DNA of 64,000 bases from Janthinobacterium sp. (GCA_003133225.1 PKWL01000061.1:17819-81818), one strand, 5' to 3'; shown: positions 1 through 8,583, counted from the first letter of the stretch. Numbers and translations are program-made. Notes: a model not told the origin generated them from the sequence alone.

Positions 1-654
1 GCGAATATCGGCGCCGTCATCATGCCTTGGATGGTGTTTTACCAACAATCCGCGGTGGTCGAGAAAAAATTGACCCCCTTTGATCTGCGCGCTGCGCGGT
101 GGGATACTGCGATCGGTGCGATCGTCACCCAAGTCATCATGGCGGCAGTGCTGATCGCGACGGCCGCCACATTAGGCAAAGCGAACGCAGGCGCCAATCT
201 CGATTCCGTACAACAAATCGCCCAGGCAATTACTCCCACCCTCGGTGAGGGCGCAGGCAGGACATTGTTTGCGATGGGCATGATCGGCTCGGCGTTAGTG
301 GCGACCATCGTCGTCACACTCACGGCCGCGCGCACCCTGGGCGAAATATTAGGCGTGAAGCATTCTTTAGAACATGCACCATGGGATGCGCCCTGGTTTT
401 ACGGCATGTACAGCGCATCCCTGATCGCCGGCGGCTTGTTCGTGGCGTCCGGCGTCAATCTGGTGCGTCTTAGCATCGGTGTCCAAGTAATGAATGCCCT
501 ATTACTGCCGATCGTACTTGGATTCCTATTTCTGCTTGCCCGACGTTTGCCAGAGCCTCACCGCCTGCAAGGGGGGTACGCGGTTGTTGCCGGATTGGTT
601 ATTTTGCTCTCGGCCGGGTTCGGCGTATACGCCGGCGTGTCAGGGCTCTGGTAG
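1..654 (+). CDS. NRAMP-family divalent metal transporter, C-terminal part (5' end outside window)
   Basis: The reading frame is open from base 1, so the gene starts before the window; about 217 residues are visible. The product is an inner-membrane transporter of the NRAMP type, which couples metal ion uptake to protons. It begins inside the TM6 region with NIGAVIMPWMVFYQQSAV, a typical NRAMP stretch, followed by about five hydrophobic segments ending in a short tail. Canonical MntH has MPH at this point; here it is MPW, as in NRAMP-related proteins whose substrate is less certain (Mn or Mg possible). It converges with the amino acid transporter genes on the other strand. The family call is firm; the metal is not known. 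Confidence 0.8.
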   Translation, partial: ANIGAVIMPWMVFYQQSAVVEKKLTPFDLRAARWDTAIGAIVTQVIMAAVLIATAATLGKANAGANLDSVQQIAQAITPTLGEGAGRTLFAMGMIGSALVATIVVTLTAARTLGEILGVKHSLEHAPWDAPWFYGMYSASLIAGGLFVASGVNLVRLSIGVQVMNALLLPIVLGFLFLLARRLPEPHRLQGGYAVVAGLVILLSAGFGVYAGVSGLW

Positions 655-846
655 AACGCATTTTGTAGCGGCCAAAGCATGGTTGCGCGGGCCACCATAA
701 CTAACCAGCACGTTTTGCGCCAGAGAGCGAAATTTGGGGGCCATCCGCGCCAGCGCGGGTGCACCGACCTCACCCGCCCATGCTTGATCGAAAAGTCCCT
801 CCAGCAAGGCGAGGCAGTCGTCACCAGGGCTAACGATGCGCCTGCT
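640..846 (-). pseudogene. Start-less 3' coding remnant downstream of the amino acid permease
   Basis: A 68-codon open frame runs from just inside the permease 3' end to a stop that overlaps the last codons of the convergent NRAMP gene. Its product (for example SPGDDCLALLEGLFDQAW, then RMAPKFRSLAQNVLVSYGG) reads like real protein, but the frame has no start codon near its beginning and is closed upstream by an in-frame stop. It is probably the 3' end of a gene whose front was lost by deletion. I do not recognise the family. An ATPase gene would be expected at this place for the ABC transporter, but nothing in the remnant looks like an ABC ATPase. Confidence 0.35.
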
Positions 847-1486
847 CTAGCTTAAGTTCGAGGCTGCGTTGCAGATTTTCGAAACACAAGCTCAGACACC
901 AATAGATGGCCGCCGCAGCCAGATAGAGCGGCAACGGGCGAAAAGTCACCGCAATTATTTCCTTGGTGGCCAACATCAGCTCGGTGACCGTAATTACCGA
1001 TACCAGCGACGTATCTTTAATCAGGCTGATCAGGGTATTGCTCATGGACGGCACTGCAATACGGAGGGCCTGTGGCAGCACGATGTAACGTAAGGTTTGC
1101 CAGTAGTTCAAGCCAATGCTATAGCTGGCGGCCCACTGGCCCTTGTTCACTCCCAAAATTGCACCACGCAAACTTTCAGACAGGTAGGCGCTAGCGTTGA
1201 GGCTGAGTGCTAGGATGCCGGCGACGAGCGGCGAGAAGTTGATGCCGATGGTCGGCAGGCCGTAATAAATGACAAAAATCTGTACCAACAGTGGCGTGCC
1301 ACGCATCAGGCTAACGTAGATGGCGGCCGGCCAATGGATCAGACGTGATGGCAAGATACGCGCCACCGCGAGCGGAAAGCCGAGCAGCAATCCCCCCAGC
1401 ATTGAGGCAATCGCAAAAATCAGTGTATAGACGGCACCCTTGACCAAGGTTGGCGCTGCTAGCTGCAGCATTTCCAATAATTCCAT
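830..1486 (-). CDS. Amino acid ABC transporter permease, cystine/polar amino acid type (TcyL-like)
   Basis: Inner-membrane permease of 218 residues in the His/Glu/Gln/Arg/opine family, the usual length. About five hydrophobic segments are visible. The EAA-loop region that docks the ATPase lies near residues 120-145 (GQWAASYSIGLNYWQTLRYIVLPQA). The segments RGTPLLVQIFVIYYGLP and SLIKDTSLVSVI are close to E. coli YecS (TcyL), suggesting cystine or a related substrate. The binding protein gene lies about 150 bases upstream on the same strand. No ATPase gene follows, so the transporter must borrow one encoded elsewhere or be inactive. Confidence 0.85.
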   Translation of the reverse strand: MELLEMLQLAAPTLVKGAVYTLIFAIASMLGGLLLGFPLAVARILPSRLIHWPAAIYVSLMRGTPLLVQIFVIYYGLPTIGINFSPLVAGILALSLNASAYLSESLRGAILGVNKGQWAASYSIGLNYWQTLRYIVLPQALRIAVPSMSNTLISLIKDTSLVSVITVTELMLATKEIIAVTFRPLPLYLAAAAIYWCLSLCFENLQRSLELKLEQAHR

Positions 1487-1639
1487 ATTGTTTCATTACC
1501 TATACCCGAGCGACGCCTAGCAAGCGCGCTTCGCTTTAATCGCCGCGCTCAGCGTACGGAAGGACTTGCACTGCGCCCGTGCCGGGCACGCAAGAACATC
1601 CCTCTAGTGCTCGGGGATGACGTACAGGTCAGTAACTCT

Positions 1640-2446
1640 TTATCGCGCTGTCGGTGTCTTGCTCACATCGATCCCAAACCACTTGACCGACACTCGCTTG
1701 AAGCTGCCATCATTTAAGATATCATTGATTGCATGATTTAGAGCTGCTTGGAACTTCGGATTTCCTTTCCGGAACGGAATGCCAATCTGATCGATGTCGC
1801 CGATCGGGGCACCGGCTTTCAGAGAAAGTCCGGAGTTTTTTAACAGATAGCTTACCAGCAGGCTATCGTTCATTGCTGCATCGATCCGGCCGCTAGCTAG
1901 GTCAGCCAAATACTCAGCCGAACTGGGATAGGTCTTTACATCGATACCGGGAACGGCTTTGGCCTTTTGCTCAAAGTTCGTGCCCTGACCTAGGCCCAGT
2001 TTAAAACCCTTTAAGGATTCCAGGCTCGTAAAATTGCGCTTCTCATCTTTTCTGACGATCAGTTGTGCACTGGAGAGGGTGTACGGCTGCGAAAAATCGA
2101 AGGCCTTTTGACGCGCTTCGGTGATCCCGACCTGATTTAGGATGACGTCGTATTTTCCTGCACCGAGCCCGGCCAGAATGCCGCTCCATTCAGTGGTGGT
2201 AAATTCTGGAGTCACCCCTAACTTGGCCGCCAACAATTTAGCGACATCGACTTCAAAGCCCTCCAACTGGCCGGTTTTCTGGTCTTTGAAATTAAATGGC
2301 GGGTAGCTGCCTTCCATCGCGACCTTCAAAGTTCCGCGCGTCTTTACGGTATCTAACAGATCCGCCGCGAAGACGCTGATGGCTAGGCCGCAGATCAGTA
2401 TGGCAACTGCAAATTTGCCCAGTCTGGGCAGTGTCGTTGAGGGCAT
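1640..2446 (-). CDS. Periplasmic amino acid-binding protein of ABC transporter (FliY/TcyJ-like)
   Basis: Periplasmic substrate-binding protein, 268 residues, cluster 3 type. An N-terminal signal peptide (hydrophobic core about residues 11-27, ending ...SVFAA) precedes the two-lobed domain. Recognisable family stretches are GTLKVAMEGSYPPFNF, LEGFEVDVAKLLAAKLGV, DVILNQVGITEARQKAFDFS and the C-terminal KWFG. The closest family I recognise is E. coli FliY, the L-cystine-binding protein, so cystine is the most likely ligand, by family inference. It lies upstream of the permease and is probably co-transcribed with it. Confidence 0.87.
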   Translation of the reverse strand: MPSTTLPRLGKFAVAILICGLAISVFAADLLDTVKTRGTLKVAMEGSYPPFNFKDQKTGQLEGFEVDVAKLLAAKLGVTPEFTTTEWSGILAGLGAGKYDVILNQVGITEARQKAFDFSQPYTLSSAQLIVRKDEKRNFTSLESLKGFKLGLGQGTNFEQKAKAVPGIDVKTYPSSAEYLADLASGRIDAAMNDSLLVSYLLKNSGLSLKAGAPIGDIDQIGIPFRKGNPKFQAALNHAINDILNDGSFKRVSVKWFGIDVSKTPTAR

Positions 2447-2676
2447 TTATATCCTCCAGTTTGAGGTGGGTAGAGGCGATGGTACGCTTTATGTTCAACA
2501 AATGTGAAGCCGATGTTTTTATTATGCCAAAGTTGCATATTACACTTCCTGGAATGGGCGCTGTTTTTTGCTTCATCTGGAAATTTCCCGCAGGGGCCGA
2601 AACGCAATCCCCATAGCGAAATGCCCGGAAGCGGCTCAGTCCACCGGGTCTTTAGTCTACCCGCGCGGCAACAGCT

Positions 2677-3183
2677 TCAACTCAGCATCACGTAACGATC
2701 TTTTTGTCCTTTACCGAGCTCGACAAATAACGTGATGCGTTGGCTATCGATGCCGCTGATTTTGAGTCGTGTCACTTCCGAAATGCGCAATCCACCAGCG
2801 TAAGCGGCCATCAGGATCGTGCGCTGCTTTAAGCTGCCGATGCATTCGAAGAAATGTGTAACTTCCTCACGGCTGAGGATCACCGGAAGCTTGAACGGTT
2901 GCTTTGGCAGCGGTATTTCTTCCACTGCCCATTCGCGCTTGAGCGTGACCTTGTACCGGAACCGCAATGCAGAGGCGACCATGCTAATGCTTTGAGGTGT
3001 TAGTTTCTTGACGTTTAGCAAGTGGAGTTGCCAGCTTCGGATCTCATCTGGGCCGAATTCGTCCGGCGATTGGCCGAAGTGTTTCGCGAAGGCGCAGACT
3101 TGGGTGAGATAAGATGACTGGGTATTTTTGGCGAAATTGCGGATGCCCATATCCTCCAGCATCCGTTGGCGTAACGGTGTCAT
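2677..3183 (-). pseudogene. Truncated tyrosine recombinase (XerC/D-like phage integrase family)
   Basis: The frame encodes the N-terminal SAM-like DNA-binding domain (MTPLRQRMLEDMGIRNFAKNT) and the first half of the catalytic domain, with the first catalytic arginine in AGGLRISEVTRL. It stops right after GKGQKDRYVMLS, where intact relatives continue with the C-terminal half. Bases 2590-2676 still encode scraps resembling the lost part (for example RRLKTR in a shifted frame), so this is decay and not a natural short protein. The His-Arg-Tyr part of the active site is gone. The start has a good ribosome site (AAGGAG, 6 bases away). Such recombinases travel with insertion sequences and integrons. 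Confidence 0.75.
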
Positions 3184-3280
3184 GGTAAAGCTCCTTTCAA
3201 CAAAGAAAAATGTCAAACAGCGGCATCAGCTTTGCAGAAAGGAAGTAAATTTCAAGATTGGGCAATCAGTTGTTCATCGG

Positions 3281-3723
3281 TCAGAATTGACCGAGCGAAC
3301 GCGACAAGGCGCGCAGTTGGAAATATATTCTGGCCAACTCGGGCAGCGAATCGGCAACGTTGCCGAAATCCGCTGCCGCGTTAGCGGCTTAGTGCAACTG
3401 TTCCACTGCGCCTCAAACCCCTCGTTCCATAGAACTGTGCGCCCTCGACGCGGCGCAGCGTCGCGGTCTTCCCTCCGACGGCGAGAAGCGCACCTCGTGG
3501 CCAATTGGCGATGGCGTCGCCGTCCGTATCAATCAGTAGCTCATACCGGGCCTCGGGCGCGAACGGCTCGGCAGTTGTAGGCCCGGCGGATTGAGCCCAA
3601 CCGACGGATGAAAGTTCATAATGAAGATCGACCTGCCGGGTCTCCCGGCTTGGGAAAGGCATACAGATCAGTCAAGTCCCAGGCGGGCATCCGATGTTGG
3701 GACCCGAGTAATGGTGTGACATC
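3281..3723 (-). pseudogene. Frameshifted DUF4331 protein remnant
   Basis: An ATG at 3723 with a strong ribosome site (GAGGAG) opens MSHHYSGPNIGCPPGT, then the frame breaks. The match to the DUF4331 family continues in other frames: LTDLYAFPKPGDPAG, then a stretch containing AGPTTAEPFAPEARYELLID, then GGKTATLRRVEGAQFYGT. At least three frameshifts and a missing C-terminal part show that the gene is dead. The last 110 bases encode an unrelated-looking tail (ADSLPELARIYFQLRALSRS) that may belong to another fused fragment. The family assignment rests on remembered conserved text; the function of DUF4331 proteins is not known. Confidence 0.6.
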
Positions 3724-3890
3724 TATCTTCTCCTCTTGTTTGCTTTAGCCCAGGGTTGGCTGAATGCATGGCGACCCGGACGACGCGCCACCAGGCCCCG
3801 ATATTGACCTACGTCAGCGTTCACGCCATTGAGCCAGCACTGACCGGACATCGACAAACGCCTAAATCTGCATCCCATCCGGGCCGAGCG

Positions 3891-4340
3891 TTAACCGTAC
3901 TTAACGTCCGTGCTTTGTCCGACCTCGATAAGATGTCCGTCAGGATCCCGGATGTAGCAGCGCCACTCGCCGTACTTCTCCAACGGCTCCGTGATGAACT
4001 TGGCGCCTCGACTTGTCCACAATTTGTAGCACGCTTGAATATCCGCCACCCGGATATTCATAAAGCTGTTGATGTGGTTCGGGTCGGGGACGCTGAGGGT
4101 TACAGTCGGCTTGTCGGGGGTGGGCCCGCCTCCGACGTTGAGGATGAGCCATGTATTGGCGATCTGAACGTACCCAGGTGCGCCCTTGCTGTCGCCTCTG
4201 CTCAGGATGCGAGCGCCGAAGACCTTTTCGTAGTATCGAGCCGATCGCTCGATATCGGCGACGGTGAGAAAATACGTGATGCTGATCCCCTCGCGCGGGG
4301 GCATCTCATAGCTCTTCTGATCGATTTGTACGGCGTTCAT
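3891..4340 (-). CDS. VOC-fold (glyoxalase/bleomycin resistance) family protein
   Basis: A small cytosolic protein of 149 residues with one vicinal-oxygen-chelate domain. The pattern ITYFLTVADIERSARYYEKVFGARIL marks the start of the fold, and the C-terminal RCYIRDPDGHLIEVGQ carries the usual metal-ligand glutamate. Members bind a divalent metal and act as lyases, dioxygenases or drug-binding proteins; the substrate here cannot be read from sequence. The start is well supported (AAGGAG, 6 bases upstream). It stands alone between two pseudogenes and looks intact. Confidence 0.82.
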   Translation of the reverse strand: MNAVQIDQKSYEMPPREGISITYFLTVADIERSARYYEKVFGARILSRGDSKGAPGYVQIANTWLILNVGGGPTPDKPTVTLSVPDPNHINSFMNIRVADIQACYKLWTSRGAKFITEPLEKYGEWRCYIRDPDGHLIEVGQSTDVKYG

Positions 4341-4526
4341 TGATGACTCCTTTCGATACAGTGCTCATTACAAGTACAGTGTCCCGGGACTCGGTTTCCG
4401 CTGGAGGTGAATGACCGCGATTACAGTACTCAAGGTTGCTCCGACCAGCGACAGATTCATTAAGTCAGAAGCGCGACAACGAATCAATTGGACTGGCCAT
4501 GTGCCGATAAGTTTCAACTGCTTATT

Positions 4527-5565
4527 TCATCTTGGCCCGTTTTTTTGGATACTCATGGCTTCGCAGTCGACGCGAGGATCGTGATACGTCTCTTTGCGTG
4601 TGAGCATCAGATAGATCAATCGGATCATCTTGTGGGCAATGGCCACCATCGTCCTCTTGAATGTGTTTTTTGGATTATCAGGCTCTTGGTTTTGGCCGCC
4701 AGTGTGCTTTTGGTTTTGCTTGCCGCATTGGCGCATTCGCATACATGGACGCCCCCAGTTTGCAAGATCTTTTCACTTCATGACGACGTGGCTAGGGCCT
4801 GGTGCGGCCCATGCGGCTAGGCCGTCGGCACAGCCGAAGCGGGTCATGTCGTCGCTGATTTCGATGAGGATCAGGGCGCTCGCAATCCGGTCAATGCCAG
4901 GAATTGTTTGCAGCAGGCGATGCGCCCATTCGTACAGTTTCATGGCATCCAGGACGTAGGCGTCGAGTTCGGCCAGTTCAAGCTTGAGTGCGTTGATATG
5001 CGCATGCAGATGCTTGAGTACGAATAAGTGGCGTGCGCTGAAGTCACCATCAAGCGGCGCTTGCAGGTTATCGCGCTTGAGCTTGAGTGCTCCACGCGAC
5101 CTGTCAAGCGGCTGGTCGATGCCCACGCCCTCGATTAGGCCGGCCACCATGTCGCGCCGACACGCCGTTGATATCGCTAACTACGCCGCCTTGTTTGATG
5201 CCGCCATCGTCGAGAACCTTGTGTAGGCGATTTATTTCGCTTGTGCGCATATGACTGAGCTTGCGCCGATAGAGCGACAAGAGGCGTAGTCCACGCAAAT
5301 CCTGTGCTGGAACGAAGCTGCCGTGCACCATTTCGAAGCGTGCCAGCACGGCCAACCACTGTGAGTCGCTTAGGTCAGTTTTATGGCCGCGAACATGTTT
5401 GACGAAATGCGTGTTGAACGACCGGGGCCATCGCCATGTACGGTAAAGTCCAAGCAACAATCTCCCATAATCGGACAGAGGATCCATATTGTTGCCGGAC
5501 AAAAGTTGCGCGGTGGCCAAGTCAAACACCGTTGTCCGCGGTTGAAGTTCGGCCGTCTCGATCAC
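4527..5565 (-). pseudogene. Decayed IS110-family transposase
   Basis: Three minus-strand pieces, read in order, match an IS110-type transposase. The first (5565 to about 5150) covers the later part of the DEDD domain (VRGHKTDLSDSQWLAVLARF). The second (about 5150 to 4773) covers the helix-hairpin-helix Transposase_20 domain (LLQTIPGIDRIASALILIEI). The third (4742 to 4527) is the C-terminal tail (AHKMIRLIYLMLTRKETYHD). Frames shift near 5104-5150 and again near 4770, and the N-terminal DEDD start is missing, so it cannot make active enzyme. Confidence 0.8.
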
Positions 5566-5749
5566 AAAAAAAGTGAAAAATTGCCCCCTATTTTGGCATC
5601 AGAACGGGCGGGCTCAATTCGTGCCGAGAATGACGGCGATCCGCATCCGCCCCTACGGGCCAAACAGTTACCTAACAAATATATTGCGTCTAAAAATAAG
5701 TGGTGCTACGATGCAAAACATATATTCATATTACACCTTTAAGGATGTC

Positions 5750-6076
5750 ATGCTTATCGAAACCGCCATCACCGCGCCGCCGGACGCGGAAGCCGTTCGC
5801 GACATTTTGCGTCAAGTGATCGATCCCGAAGTGGGGATCAACATTGTCGATCTCGGTCTCGTGTATCTCATTGAGGCCACGCCCGAGCGGCTACGCGTCG
5901 AGATGACCATGACTTCCCCCGCTTGCCCGATGGGCGAGATGATCATCAACGAAGCCTGCGCTGTGCTCGCGGCGAGGTTGCCGGATACTTGCCAGCCGGA
6001 TCTCCGACTCGTGTGGGAGCCACCCTGGGAGCCATCGATGATGAGCGAGGACAGCAGACGTCATTTCGGGTGGTAG
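5750..6076 (+). CDS. DUF59/MIP18-family Fe-S assembly protein (SufT/PaaD-like), first gene of putative NO-stress module
   Basis: A 108-residue cytosolic protein made of one DUF59 domain. Family hallmarks are VIDPEVGINIVDLGLVY and the conserved cysteine in SPACPMGEMI, with LVWEPPWEPSMMSEDSRR near the end. Relatives help insert Fe-S clusters (SufT, PaaD, MIP18). I chose the ATG at 5750 because AAGGA lies 4 bases upstream and the family match begins there; an in-frame ATG at 5711 lacks a ribosome site. Its neighbours are a DUF2249 fragment and an NnrS-like membrane protein. That points to repair or maturation of metal centres under nitrosative conditions, by inference. A second DUF59 gene sits in the suf cluster. 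Confidence 0.82.
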   Translation: MLIETAITAPPDAEAVRDILRQVIDPEVGINIVDLGLVYLIEATPERLRVEMTMTSPACPMGEMIINEACAVLAARLPDTCQPDLRLVWEPPWEPSMMSEDSRRHFGW

Positions 6077-6147
6077 CGAACGGCTCGTAAGGCTGGCAGT
6101 GACGGCTCTTACATTGGGCGCACGGATTTTCAAAGTAGGCACAGACC

Positions 6148-6294
6148 ATGACAGATACACAATACAGAAAATCCATCTTCGATGCCATTGCCATCCCGCC
6201 GCAGGAGTGCCGCGGGCTAATGTTCGGCAGCTTTGATGACAATACGGCTCCCGACGTCGAGCCAGCTGCATGCACTAATCCACCCAGCTTATGA
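6148..6294 (+). CDS. Truncated DUF2249-domain small protein (48 aa)
   Basis: This small frame encodes MTDTQYRKSIFDAIAIPPQE, then CRGLMFGSFDD. FDA-IPPQE-(x)4-FGSFD is the N-terminal half of a DUF2249 domain, comparable to FDARG...IFGALEVLQAGE in the intact copy at 63256-63519. The NDHDP half is absent. Its stop overlaps the next start as ATGA (6291-6294), the classic sign of translational coupling. Either it is a degenerate gene kept for coupling, or a genuine small protein. DUF2249 proteins often neighbour NO-related genes; their biochemistry is not established. Confidence 0.55.
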   Translation: MTDTQYRKSIFDAIAIPPQECRGLMFGSFDDNTAPDVEPAACTNPPSL

Positions 6295-7382
6295 GCGACT
6301 TGCGCTCCGCTGCCCGCCTGTCACTTCTAGTGCTGGGGCTGCTCTGCCTGGTCGGCGGAGTGTTTGCAGGCTTATCGCGCTTGGCCTTCGAAGTGCCGGG
6401 GGCTGCAGCGTCGGGCTGGCACGCAGCGTTGATGATTTCCGCCTTCTTTGGCACCGTTACCAGCCTCGAACGGGCTGTTGCGCTTGGATCGAGCTGGGCC
6501 TATCTGGCGCCGGCCAGTGCCGGGCTCGCTGGCATAACTCTGCTCGCTGGCGCGCCACCGGCGCTGGCACAAATCCTAATGACCGTTGCCGCCGCCACGC
6601 TGCTAGCTGGCAGTGCTCAAGTCTTGCGGCGCCTGGCGGCACCGTTTACCATTGTCTTGGCCATCGCTGCGCTGTGCTGGTTGTTTGGCAATCTTGCCTG
6701 GCTAGCGACGAGTGCCGTCACCGTCGCTGTACCGTGGTGGCTCGCTTTTCTCGTGCTGATCATTGCCGCCGAGCGTCTGGAACTGACGCGCTTCCTGCCT
6801 ACGCCGGTGGCGGCACAGCGACTATTTTTTGCCATCATCAGCGCCATAGTGGCCGGCGCCTTGGCCAGCTTCTGGTTCGAGAGTACAGGGCTCAGGCTTT
6901 TCGGCGCTGGCCTGCTGGCGCTTGCGTCATGGCTAATGCGCTATGACATCGCCCGGCTCAACGCGCACCAGCGTGGGCTCACGCGCTTCATTGCAATCTG
7001 TCTGCTTTCCGGCTACGGCTGGCTCTTCTTCGCCGGCCTGCTTGGCCTCGCGGGTGGATTCCTGCCGGGCCACCCGTGGCGCGACGCTGCGTTGCATGGG
7101 ATCGGGCTTGGCTTTATCTTTTCGATGGTGTTTGGACATGCGCCGATTATCGTCCCGGCGCTAACTCGGGTGAAGATTCCCTATAGCCCGGCCTTCTACT
7201 TGCCTCTGCTGGCATTGCACGCATCGCTTGCCGTACGCGTCACGGGCGGCTTGATTGGAGATTTCGCGCTGCGGCGTGAAGGCGGCCTAGCCAACGCCTG
7301 CGCGCTTTTCATATTCGTTGCGGCCATGCTCACCGGTGCCGTACTCAGCCGGCGAAAGAGGGGGGCGGAGAACAGAACATGA
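6291..7382 (+). CDS. Polytopic membrane protein, distantly NnrS-like
   Basis: An inner-membrane protein of 363 residues with about ten to twelve hydrophobic segments covering almost its whole length. Histidines occur in GWHAALMISAFFGT (near residue 44), DAALHGIGLGFIFSMVFGHA and LLALHASLAV. This resembles the HALT...G pattern of NnrS, a heme- and copper-containing protein tied to NO stress, but the match is loose and the gene may belong to a separate family. It follows the DUF2249 fragment with an ATGA overlap and lies 0.2 kb after the DUF59 gene. Context and histidines suggest a metal-binding membrane protein of the denitrification stress response. Confidence 0.5.
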   Translation: MSDLRSAARLSLLVLGLLCLVGGVFAGLSRLAFEVPGAAASGWHAALMISAFFGTVTSLERAVALGSSWAYLAPASAGLAGITLLAGAPPALAQILMTVAAATLLAGSAQVLRRLAAPFTIVLAIAALCWLFGNLAWLATSAVTVAVPWWLAFLVLIIAAERLELTRFLPTPVAAQRLFFAIISAIVAGALASFWFESTGLRLFGAGLLALASWLMRYDIARLNAHQRGLTRFIAICLLSGYGWLFFAGLLGLAGGFLPGHPWRDAALHGIGLGFIFSMVFGHAPIIVPALTRVKIPYSPAFYLPLLALHASLAVRVTGGLIGDFALRREGGLANACALFIFVAAMLTGAVLSRRKRGAENRT

Positions 7383-7413
7383 TGAGCACCGCAAGAACAT
7401 GATGAGCACCGCA
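7374..7413. repeat. Perfect 20-bp tandem duplication over a stop codon
   Basis: The 20-base unit AGAACATGATGAGCACCGCA occurs twice back to back (7374-7393 and 7394-7413). The first copy contains the stop of the NnrS-like gene, overlapping an ATG (ACATGATGAG). The second copy repeats the same ATGATG start-like sequence, now opening a frame of only 16 codons. It looks like a recent replication-slippage event. Confidence 0.9.
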
Positions 7414-7449
7414 CTCGCAATCAGATTTGGCGTGCAGCGATCATGCTAG

Positions 7450-7593
7450 ATGACCTCGACAGGCAAAAGTCCGCTACGGCATCAAGACGCCCCCGTTGCA
7501 ATTGCGCCGGTTCGGCCTGACAAGTTCTACGTGACGATCGAGTGGCAGGCACCGCCCACCTATTTCGGCACAAGCGGCTCTACGGTTGTATGA
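7450..7593 (+). CDS. Hypothetical small ORF (47 aa), possibly the tail of a lost gene
   Basis: An open frame beginning MTSTGKSPLRHQDAPVAIAP and continuing VRPDKFYVTIEWQAPPTYFG. The second half reads like folded-protein sequence, but there is no clear ribosome site and no family I recognise. It may be the remnant of a fourth gene of the DUF59/DUF2249/NnrS-like cluster. The call is weak. Confidence 0.25.
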   Translation: MTSTGKSPLRHQDAPVAIAPVRPDKFYVTIEWQAPPTYFGTSGSTVV

Positions 7594-7650
7594 AGCTGTG
7601 AATATTATCTATCTTTGCCGGTTTATTGCTTGTACTTTTAGGAGTCTGAA

Positions 7651-8001
7651 ATGAATGCCAACGATGAAATGCCTGCGCCAATTTTGTTTACCGATAACGC
7701 CGCAAGCAAAGTTGCACAACTGATTGCAGAAGAAGGCAACCCCAACCTGAAACTGCGCGTGTTCGTGCAGGGCGGCGGATGTTCCGGCTTCCAGTATGGC
7801 TTCACGTTTGACGAAACCGTAAATGAAGATGACACCACGATGACCAAGAATGGCGTTCTGCTGCTGATCGATTCGATGAGCTACCAATACCTGCTTGGTG
7901 CCGAAATCGACTACAAGGACGATTTGGAAGGGGCACAGTTTCTGATCAAAAACCCGACCGCCGCCTCGACTTGCGGTTGTGGCTCATCGTTTTCAGTGTA
8001 A
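7651..8001 (+). CDS. erpA: Iron-sulfur cluster insertion protein ErpA
   Basis: An A-type Fe-S carrier protein of 116 residues, the normal length. The three conserved cysteines are present: one in [11 protein letters not shown] and two in the C-terminal TCGCGSSF. The domain starts at [13 protein letters not shown]. ErpA passes clusters from the Isc or Suf scaffold to targets such as quinone-linked and respiratory enzymes. AGGAG stands about 8 bases before the ATG. The gene appears monocistronic. It fits a genome region rich in Fe-S enzymes (NarGH, NirB, MoaA). Confidence 0.95.
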   Translation: MNANDEMPAPILFTDNAASKVAQLIAEEGNPNLKLRVFVQGGGCSGFQYGFTFDETVNEDDTTMTKNGVLLLIDSMSYQYLLGAEIDYKDDLEGAQFLIKNPTAASTCGCGSSFSV

Positions 8002-8583
8002 GTCTCTACGGCCCAGGTGGGGGCACTTTTTTCAAGTTAACCATATGCAACATATGCATAGCGCAAGTTGCACCGCAGCGGAAAATACTCAAAAATTGTC
8101 ATTTACGTACGCCTTTCAATGCCCCACTTCACCAAAACGGAAGAACAGACGGCGTAAATTTACTTGAGCAAGGCGTGCTGCCGCCGATTTTTTTGACCGA
8201 TTCGTCGCGTTTTCACTATAAAAACGTCCGCTTGCCGCGCAAATAAATTGGGCGTTTGCAAGTGATTGGTACTGTCAGGGCTGGCGGTCGATCCTGTGAC
8301 GCGAATTTTACGGCAGATCCGTTGCGCGCAAAGTTCCCAATATTTGTGACGCCCGCCCGGCTAAAAGATAGATAATATATATTGCTTTAACTGAGGCTCT
8401 GCCGTAAAATAATTTACGGTCAATCGCGTCGATACGGTCGATATTGGTTCTTGCCCTTATTTGCCGTAACTCTCCATAGTCCACGGCAGGTTTTGGGATG
8501 TGTCTTGACGCCGATGACTGGGGTTGACCTTGGAATGTGTGGGCCGCCGCCATTGCCTGGCGCCGGGCAAAAAAGGATGTACG
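8002..8583. other. Non-coding stretch with inverted repeats
   Basis: I see no credible gene here. The stretch is AT-richer than its neighbours and contains the inverted repeats listed separately near 8305-8419. Longer open frames on the minus strand (for example across 8308-8661) do not resemble protein and run into the next gene. Confidence 0.6.
8305..8419. repeat. Nested inverted repeats around a TTTACGG motif
   Basis: A 13-base sequence, ATTTTACGGCAGA (8305-8317), recurs as its exact reverse complement at 8398-8410. The second arm also forms a hairpin with the following bases: CCGTAAA, loop ATAA, TTTACGG (8402-8419). The arms could act as an operator, or as alternative RNA structures upstream of the small gene at 8584, or be the ends of a small non-autonomous element. 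Confidence 0.55.

Noticed and set aside
3756..4343. 195-codon plus-strand frame over the VOC gene
   Set aside because: The VOC domain is clear on the minus strand with a good ribosome site; this frame has neither.
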